The notes under the pieces: generated by a model
What the model was told of the DNA's origin: nothing
Database searches by the model: none
What the model saw: the letters and a program-made list of their open reading frames with translations, nothing else
Shown: positions 1 to 3,358 of the stretch, in pieces
Layout: each line of letters starts with the position of its first letter
Numbering within the stretch: position 1 is the stretch's first letter
Translations under genes and position numbers: made by a program
Assembly: GCA_021811525.1 (NCBI GenBank)
Contig: JAJZOK010000154.1
Location: 1-7,433 of the forward strand
Length of the DNA stretch: 7,433 nt
Direction of reading: 5' to 3'
Source of the DNA: Thermoplasmata archaeon
Lineage (GTDB): Archaea > Thermoplasmatota > Thermoplasmata > Thermoplasmatales > Thermoplasmataceae

Positions 1-476
1 ATGATAGTGCTTCTCCTGCTGAATCTGGCGGGATCAAGTACTTGGCTATTATGATTAGCGACAATACTGGAGGTAACCCGGTTGATCTGGGAAACACCAC
101 TCTGACGCTCACAATAAACGGTGTGACCTCGGTGCTGGTCTATAACAGTTCCGTGTTCATAAACATGGCTTCATCTGGTTCGAGCAACCTCTTCGGTGTA
201 AGCCAATGGGGGCTTCTGAGCAGCGCAAACCACGACCCGACAAGTTTCGGTGTCCTGGGAATTTCAGACCCGCAAAGGGCGCTGAACAGTGCTTATCCCG
301 TTATAACGCCTGGTGCACAGGCAGCCATTATGGTAAATGTTACCAACACCTTTGGCTCAAACCTTACCCAGAACACACAGGTTACAGGGCAGCTGACTCC
401 GGAAACAGGAGTTGCTACCACTATCAACTTCGTGGCACCTGAGGCATTCAACACCAACGCAATCACGCTGACGTAG
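1..476 (+). CDS. Archaellin (archaeal flagellin), C-terminal part, cut by window edge
   Basis: This is the last 157 residues of an archaellin, the subunit of the archaeal swimming filament (archaellum), which is assembled outside the cell membrane. The reading frame is open from base 3, so the gene begins left of the window and the TTG at 42 is not a true start. Family signs are GGIKYLAIMISDN followed by a 'NPVDLGNTTLTL' strand near the left edge, and a C-terminus reading PETGVATTINFVAP ending in AITLT. This resembles the conserved archaellin ending (PE-x-GAP...F-x-x-P...L). The hydrophobic class III signal and N-terminal helix lie outside the window. Four N-x-S/T sequons (NTT, NSS, NVT, NLT) fit a glycosylated surface protein. 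No other archaellum gene follows; the gene ends at a hairpin. A type IV pilin-like protein is the alternative, but the C-terminal match makes archaellin much more likely. Confidence 0.85.
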   Translation, partial: DSASPAESGGIKYLAIMISDNTGGNPVDLGNTTLTLTINGVTSVLVYNSSVFINMASSGSSNLFGVSQWGLLSSANHDPTSFGVLGISDPQRALNSAYPVITPGAQAAIMVNVTNTFGSNLTQNTQVTGQLTPETGVATTINFVAPEAFNTNAITLT

Positions 477-486
477 ACACCTCGCT

Positions 487-510
487 GCCTCCCATTGGCC
501 GATGGGAGGC
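487..510 (+). terminator. Perfect hairpin after the archaellin gene
   Basis: GCCTCCCAT (487-495) and ATGGGAGGC (502-510) form a perfect 9-bp stem with a 6-nt loop, starting 10 nt after the archaellin stop. Only a short T-stretch (TTTTA at 521-525) follows, so it is a weaker U-tract than usual for archaeal termination. It could instead stabilise the 3' end of an abundant mRNA. The structure is certain; the role is inferred. Confidence 0.55.
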
Positions 511-532
511 GCAACCTCAATTTTATAATCTG

Positions 533-540
533 TTAAATAC
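533..540 (+). promoter_or_regulatory. TATA-like box of the membrane-protein gene
   Basis: TTAAATAC is centred about 28 nt before the ATG at 565, the spacing expected for an archaeal TATA box of a leaderless transcript. No Shine-Dalgarno site precedes the ATG, which agrees with leaderless initiation. Confidence 0.5.
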
Positions 541-564
541 AAATTCCATATTCACTTTTCATCA

Positions 565-939
565 ATGGCTATCCAGTACAGGAACAGAAATCTTGATGCT
601 GCGGTTGTATCTGCAGTTGGAGGAATTATAATCCTTTATGTTGGGTTAGTGGGCCTCAAGCTCGTTTTCCTGGGTGGGGATACTGCGGTTTCGGATCTTG
701 CAGAAGTTATCGCAGGCACTCTCTGGGGCGTGTTGATAATGGCGTTCAGCGCCCTTCTTTTCCTTGACAACGGGAGGAGCAGGATATACGGGGCAGCCAT
801 CATATTGCTTTCATTTGCAAGCTGGTATGGCACATCAGGCGGATTATTTGTGGGTTTTGTGATTACTCTTCTGGGTGGGATCATGGGTTTTGTCTGGAAA
901 CCGAAAATAACTGCTTCTCCAAAAGTTGCTCAAAGCTAA
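565..939 (+). CDS. Small four-helix membrane protein, DUF6114-like
   Basis: This is a 124-residue integral membrane protein of unknown function. A short charged N-terminus (MAIQYRNRNLD) is followed by four hydrophobic segments at about residues 13-36, 46-68, 74-90 and 92-111, then a short polar tail. The last helix, with GGLFVGFVITLLGGIMGFVWKP, resembles the glycine-rich end of the DUF6114 family (GG-x-x-x-G...LLGGILxFxW-P), a set of small membrane proteins known from actinobacteria and archaea. That assignment is from memory of the pattern and is moderate. The ATG at 565 is favoured because a TATA-like box sits at leaderless spacing. The gene stands alone, separated from the archaellin by a hairpin, so motility is not implied. 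No catalytic or metal-binding motif is visible. Confidence 0.7.
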   Translation: MAIQYRNRNLDAAVVSAVGGIIILYVGLVGLKLVFLGGDTAVSDLAEVIAGTLWGVLIMAFSALLFLDNGRSRIYGAAIILLSFASWYGTSGGLFVGFVITLLGGIMGFVWKPKITASPKVAQS

Positions 940-1030
940 CCTGTCGGCATAACGATTAAATCCAGCAACCATTTTCTCATTTTACATCTTAACCATCAAT
1001 AGTTAGGTCATATCAAGCCATTGAAACATC

Positions 1031-1240
1031 ATGAGAGTCTTCAACGAAAGAAAAAATACCGGCACCAACCTGGAAAACCTTTACCGCCAGGGATACATGA
1101 AAGGGAGGATGGAACAGCTGGAAGATGATGTTTCAATGCTGGAAAACCTTTTTAAAATAAGCCAAGACTGCATTGAATTCAGGGAAAATCTCTCTTTAGA
1201 GCTGAAGAGAATTGAAAAGGAGATTAATTCCGGACTCTGA
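1031..1240 (+). CDS. Hypothetical 69-residue helical protein
   Basis: I do not recognise this gene. It encodes a highly charged 69-residue protein with no membrane segment. From residue 14 onward it is almost free of helix breakers and has spaced leucine/isoleucine/methionine positions (LENLY, MEQLEDDVSMLENLF, LSLELKRIEKEI), so one or two amphipathic or coiled-coil helices are likely. It contains a single cysteine. There is no Shine-Dalgarno site before the ATG. A poor TATA-like stretch (TAGTTAGG, about 1001-1008) lies at leaderless distance, so the start is only moderately supported. It is convergent with the ribbon-helix-helix gene, 36 nt apart. A role as a small dimerising adaptor or regulator is possible, but nothing in the sequence shows it. 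Confidence 0.5.
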   Translation: MRVFNERKNTGTNLENLYRQGYMKGRMEQLEDDVSMLENLFKISQDCIEFRENLSLELKRIEKEINSGL

Positions 1241-1276
1241 TTTATATTATTACAAAACCTGCATTGACTTACAAGT

Positions 1277-1813
1277 TCAAGAAAACGTGAATTTCATGAT
1301 AAACTCATTTTCAAGAACTTCCACTTCAGGTTTCAACCCTGCTACCGAACCTAGCAAATCGCAGTAGAGTTCACTGAGATAGTGTGATGCCTTGGGACCC
1401 ATCCTGTGCAAAAAACTAGCCCTGTGGAATGGCCCGTCCTGATGCACTTCCCATTCACCAAAGCGTGCGTATTTGCAGAATTTCTGGATAAAGTCCAGAA
1501 GTGCCTTTGGGCCACTTATTTCTCCGGAATAAAAGGCAAATTCCTTTAATATGGTGGATGAAACAGTCTTAGCGAGTGCCGTCAGTTCTGCTTCGTCCAT
1601 ATGCGATATCATGGCCTGGAAGGTTTCCCGTGATAAACCAATGAATCCAAATTTTTCGGCATATCTTTCCCATTCAAGGTATCTGTAAATTATGGTATTG
1701 ACCAGGGTATTGACACTGATGTGCTGGAATTGTGATTCTTTTTCAAGCTCTGAAATTAGGTCGTCAGGCATTCTTACGGAGCGGATGCTTGTAGGGGGTC
1801 TTTTATCTCCCAT
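1277..1813 (-). CDS. Ribbon-helix-helix (CopG-type) regulator with a C-terminal domain
   Basis: This is a 178-residue probable DNA-binding regulator. Residues 9-50 fit the ribbon-helix-helix fold: a strand (SIRSVRMP), helix A (DDLISELEKESQ), a turn (HISV) and helix B (NTLVNTIIYRYLEWE). Such proteins dimerise and insert the paired strands into the major groove. Residues 51-178 form a second domain of unknown type. Its end (HRMGPKASHYLSELYCDLL, then alternating strands EVEVLENEFIMKFTF) recalls the H-x-x-G-x-x-x-S-x-Y...L pattern and terminal strands of HNOB/V4R-like sensor domains. That resemblance is speculative. CopG-type repressors are often much shorter, so a sensing or oligomerisation role for the extra domain is reasonable. 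The ATG at 1813 has a TATA-like box at leaderless distance. Dyads overlap this promoter, so autoregulation and control of the divergent transcript are plausible. Confidence 0.75.
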   Translation of the reverse strand: MGDKRPPTSIRSVRMPDDLISELEKESQFQHISVNTLVNTIIYRYLEWERYAEKFGFIGLSRETFQAMISHMDEAELTALAKTVSSTILKEFAFYSGEISGPKALLDFIQKFCKYARFGEWEVHQDGPFHRASFLHRMGPKASHYLSELYCDLLGSVAGLKPEVEVLENEFIMKFTFS

Positions 1814-1830
1814 TTAAACTTTAAAGAATC

Positions 1831-1866
1831 AATGATACATAAATGTACCCATAATGACCAATAATG
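1831..1866. promoter_or_regulatory. Possible operator: phased AATG repeats and a dyad
   Basis: AATG occurs at 1831, 1842, 1853 and 1863, spaced 11, 11 and 10 bp, so all copies face the same side of the helix. The same stretch contains the perfect dyad TACAT-aa-ATGTA (1836-1847) and the pair CCCAT (1848-1852)/ATGGG (1864-1868). RHH proteins commonly bind short tandem sites at about one helical turn. Its position over the RHH gene's own promoter suggests autoregulation; this is inference. Confidence 0.35.
1836..1843 (-). promoter_or_regulatory. TATA-like box of the RHH regulator gene
   Basis: On the minus strand this reads TTTATGTA, centred about 26 nt before the ATG at 1813, which suits a leaderless transcript. 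It lies almost wholly inside the dyad TACAT-aa-ATGTA (1836-1847), so a protein bound there would block TATA-binding protein. Confidence 0.45.
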
Positions 1867-1875
1867 GGGAAATTC

Positions 1876-1883
1876 TTTATATG
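1876..1883 (+). promoter_or_regulatory. TATA box for the plus-strand transcript toward the first paralogue
   Basis: TTTATATG is a good archaeal TATA-like box. Transcription would begin at about 1905, right at the left arm of the large inverted repeat and at a GTG codon (1906). The next annotated ATG in the downstream gene is at 2070, so the transcript would carry an unusually long leader unless translation starts earlier. Confidence 0.5.
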
Positions 1884-1901
1884 GTATTTTAAGACATAGA
1901 G

Positions 1902-1936
1902 GCAAGTGATTACATTGTCATACAATGTAAACTTGC
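1902..1936. repeat. Large inverted repeat / hairpin at the predicted transcript start
   Basis: The core is a perfect dyad, TTACATTGT (1910-1918) and ACAATGTAA (1922-1930), around a 3-nt centre. It extends outward through GCAAGT (1902-1907) and ACTTGC (1931-1936), giving 15 paired bases per arm with a single 2-nt bulge (1908-1909). The adjacent ACTTGCAAGT (1931-1940) is itself palindromic. The TACAT/ATGTA half-sites recur in the dyad at 1836-1847. It could be an operator just downstream of the promoter or a hairpin at the 5' end of the RNA. Confidence 0.6.
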
Positions 1937-2061
1937 AAGTTTTATTGATTATAGATTTCCAGTCTAAAGGAAGGTGTAAATCATCAACAGTTACACATAT
2001 TGGCCAATTTCGAGCAAAGACATTAGAAACGAATCGCAGAAATCACCCGTCGCCAGGTTAA
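1906..2061 (+). CDS. Possible upstream ORF or frameshifted 5' part of the next gene
   Basis: From the GTG at 1906, which lies about 26 nt after a TATA box, the frame stays open for 51 codons to the TAA at 2059-2061. That stop is 8 nt before the ATG of the next gene. The placement fits leaderless initiation and possible translational coupling. The predicted peptide (beginning ITLSYNVNLQVLLIID) has no recognisable domain, and its C-terminal part (NRRNHPSPG) looks like out-of-frame translation. The frame of the following gene is also open back to 1980. The two frames overlap, as expected if one original gene suffered an indel between about 1975 and 2060. It may not be translated at all. Confidence 0.2.
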   Translation: MITLSYNVNLQVLLIIDFQSKGRCKSSTVTHIGQFRAKTLETNRRNHPSPG

Positions 2062-2069
2062 TAGAAGGC

Positions 2070-2324
2070 ATGCAGAAGGGTGCTAGGCTTTGTGTAACTC
2101 CACTTAGCATCAACTATGGCGATGAAATAACGGCCATAGGGACAAATTGCACCTTCTGCGGTGAATCTTTTGTGGAACTTAGCGAGCCATTTGAGGGGTA
2201 CCTGGAAGATTATGATGGCGAAATAATCAAGATGAGAACAGATCGGTACTACAATCTGAAATTTTCTGTTGCTGACGTCAAGAGTGTAATAGAATTCCCT
2301 TCTGCCTCAGAAAGTTCAGCATGA
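2070..2324 (+). CDS. Small protein, paralogue 1 (possible SH3/Sm-like barrel)
   Basis: I do not recognise a named family. The 84-residue product is strand-rich. Residues 24-76 align without gaps to residues 39-91 of the protein at 2695-3018, with 22 of 53 identical. Conserved points are G-x-N-C, F-E-x-x-L-E-x-(Y/F)-D-G-x-I-x-K, and L-K-x-S-V-x-D-V-x-x-V. The 'FEGYLEDYDGEIIKM' stretch followed by a short strand recalls small SH3-like or Sm-like barrels; this fold guess is inference. A CxxC pair (C27, C30) is present here but absent in the paralogue. The ATG at 2070 is weakly supported: no leaderless TATA box fits it, and the purine run GAAGG is only 1 nt away. The frame is open back to 1980, and RLIEG just before the ATG appears to continue the alignment, so the real N-terminus may be longer or broken. 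Confidence 0.55.
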   Translation: MQKGARLCVTPLSINYGDEITAIGTNCTFCGESFVELSEPFEGYLEDYDGEIIKMRTDRYYNLKFSVADVKSVIEFPSASESSA

Positions 2325-2338
2325 TATACTTTAACCAG

Positions 2339-2344
2339 TTTTTT
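2339..2344 (+). terminator. T-tract after paralogue 1
   Basis: A run of six T begins 14 nt after the stop codon, and a second T-rich stretch follows (CATTTG). Archaeal RNA polymerase often terminates at such U-tracts without a hairpin, and none is visible here. Confidence 0.4.
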
Positions 2345-2683
2345 CATTTGTTAAGAGCAGGAATTGGTTCTGTCTCATCTGACGATATAAACAAAACTAT
2401 TGTCTAATACGCAATATACAACGACTTCATTTATGTATGGTTAAATAGACTGTACAAACCTCTTGTTAAGGGTTCTTCTATTAGATTTCCTATGAGAAGA
2501 ATTGTTAGTATGATTAGAAAAAGTACTTTTTTCAGTAATTCATGGGTTTACCTAATTGAACCATAGACAATATTATTAGCTTTGAATACCAATATTTTCA
2601 GTTTGAAATTCTTGGAAATTTGTTATTCTTTTTAAATCTCTGATTTTGTATATTGTCCACTGATGCTCAGATAGCAAAAAGTT

Positions 2684-2692
2684 GTTAAATAC
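2684..2692 (+). promoter_or_regulatory. TATA-like box near paralogue 2
   Basis: GTTAAATAC is identical to the box ahead of the membrane-protein gene (532-540). It lies only a few bases before the ATG at 2695, but its centre is 25 nt before the in-frame ATG at 2713. If this is the real promoter, translation starts at 2713. Confidence 0.4.
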
Positions 2693-2694
2693 CC

Positions 2695-3018
2695 ATGAAT
2701 GTCCAATCACCAATGGACGAATACAAGTTAGTCAGCAAAATCTCTAAGATCAGGAAAGGCAGCAAAGTAGCAATAGTCATAACACATGGTGGCACAAGCA
2801 GAGCAGTTGGCTATAATTGCTCGTCTCCAGACGGTTATTCAGTTGAAATCAGGGGTGCTTTTGAAGCAACATTGGAGGAGTTCGACGGAGATATAATGAA
2901 ACTTGCAACTGCATCTTATCCATGTCTCAAAATTTCAGTCCAGGATGTTGCCGATGTTCTGGATATTTCCAAGATGGAGGAAATAGCAAGCGACCAGGGT
3001 GAAGAATATGCAGATTGA
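2695..3018 (+). CDS. Small protein, paralogue 2 (possible SH3/Sm-like barrel)
   Basis: This 107-residue soluble protein is the intact-looking partner of the gene at 2070-2324. A short N-terminal helix (DEYKLVSKISKI) leads into a strand-rich core: KGSKVAIVIT, G-x-N-C at 39-42, FEATLEEFDGDIMKL at 56-70, and LKISVQDVADVLDI at 78-91. An acidic tail (EEIASDQGEEYAD) ends it. The core has the look of a small barrel, similar in pattern to Sm-like proteins, but the Sm2 signature is not evident, so no RNA-binding role can be claimed. The second copy arose by duplication or parallel acquisition. Two starts are possible: ATG 2695 or ATG 2713 (residue 7). The latter has a TATA box at leaderless spacing, giving 101 residues. 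It is convergent with the AbrB-type gene, 42 nt apart. Confidence 0.65.
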   Translation: MNVQSPMDEYKLVSKISKIRKGSKVAIVITHGGTSRAVGYNCSSPDGYSVEIRGAFEATLEEFDGDIMKLATASYPCLKISVQDVADVLDISKMEEIASDQGEEYAD

Positions 3019-3060
3019 CTCAATGAGTGATTAAATAAAATGTGGCCGATAAAGTGGTCA

Positions 3061-3240
3061 TTAATCCGATGGGAGCTTTTCCAGCACAATCTTGCCATCA
3101 TCATTTGTAAACATCAGGATATTGTCTTCAACTGTCAACCCCATAATTTCTACAACTTTCTTAGGAAGTGTTATCCTATAGGAATTACCGACTCTCGTTG
3201 AGACGTGTGTGACATCTATTACAGATTTTCTTGAGGACAT
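3061..3240 (-). CDS. AbrB/SpoVT-fold (MazE-like) DNA-binding protein, 59 aa
   Basis: This short gene encodes 59 residues from the ATG at 3240 to the TAA at 3061. Residues 13-56 match the swapped-hairpin AbrB fold: STRVGNSYRITLPKKVVEIM, then GLTVEDNILMFTNDDGKIVLEKL. The hallmarks are the 'VGNSYRITLPKKVV' strand-and-helix element, the GL-x-x-x-D turn, and the final D-G-K-I-V-(L/I)-x-K strand. Such proteins dimerise to bind DNA as transition-state-type regulators or as antitoxins. No toxin gene is adjacent, so a stand-alone regulator is more likely. A TATA-like stretch (minus-strand TTTGTTAAG, 3266-3274) sits about 29 nt before the start, and there is no Shine-Dalgarno site. It lies 118 nt downstream of the transporter operon on the same strand, but T-tracts in between suggest separate transcription. 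Its target is unknown. Confidence 0.85.
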   Translation of the reverse strand: MSSRKSVIDVTHVSTRVGNSYRITLPKKVVEIMGLTVEDNILMFTNDDGKIVLEKLPSD

Positions 3241-3286
3241 GTTATCAAATGTGCAACATTGCCCTGCTTAACAAATCTCCTCAGAA

Positions 3287-3304
3287 TTTTTTTTACATTT
3301 TTTT
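3287..3304 (+). terminator. Bipartite T-tract on the plus strand
   Basis: T8 (3287-3294) and T7 (3298-3304) are separated by ACA. No strong T-tract occurs directly after the paralogue 2 stop at 3018. This may therefore be where plus-strand transcripts end, after running antisense through the AbrB-type gene. It could instead only be an AT-rich upstream element of the AbrB promoter. Confidence 0.35.
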
Positions 3305-3336
3305 GCAAATGAAAAGTTGTTGGTTTGCCAACCATG

Positions 3337-3353
3337 AAAAAATAAGGAAAAAA
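3337..3353 (-). terminator. Double T-tract after the transporter operon
   Basis: On the minus strand two T6 runs (complement of A-runs at 3348-3353 and 3337-3342) begin 5 nt after the stop codon of the ATPase gene. A small stem follows, GTTGG (3319-3323) with CCAAC (3328-3332). The arrangement fits archaeal U-tract termination of the operon. Confidence 0.55.
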
Positions 3354-3358
3354 GGTGA

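Larger units (their letters stand above)
2325..2694. other. AT-rich gene-free stretch between the two paralogues
   Basis: G+C is 85 of 300 for 2341-2640, far below the flanking genes. No convincing gene is present. The longest notable open stretch is 2408-2563 (+), 52 codons with no ATG, GTG or TTG until an internal ATG at 2492 and no recognisable motif. It is bracketed by TATTGTCTA (2398-2406) and TAGACAATA (2564-2572), a 9-bp inverted repeat. A 14-bp palindrome AAAAAGTACTTTTT occurs at 2518-2531. TATA-like strings at 2439-2448 (GGTTAAATAG) and 2631-2638 (TTTAAATC) may be promoters. It could be decayed coding DNA or a regulatory spacer. Confidence 0.4.

Noticed and set aside
42..476. Complete 144-residue protein beginning at TTG 42
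   Set aside because: The frame is open to the left edge and the upstream residues (GGIKYLAI...) continue the archaellin pattern, so this is a fragment of a longer gene.
1902..1940. CRISPR-like or tandem repeat array
   Set aside because: It is a single bulged inverted repeat with an adjoining palindrome. No regularly spaced repeats with unique spacers follow.
2518..2531. AAAAAGTACTTTTT palindrome as a terminator or protein site
   Set aside because: It is low-complexity A/T sequence in a 28% G+C stretch with no transcript obviously ending there, so chance is sufficient.
3061..3240. Toxin-antitoxin pair with the AbrB-type protein as MazE-like antitoxin
   Set aside because: No PIN, MazF-like or other toxin gene overlaps or adjoins it. 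The neighbours are a paralogue of unknown role (convergent) and the transporter operon.
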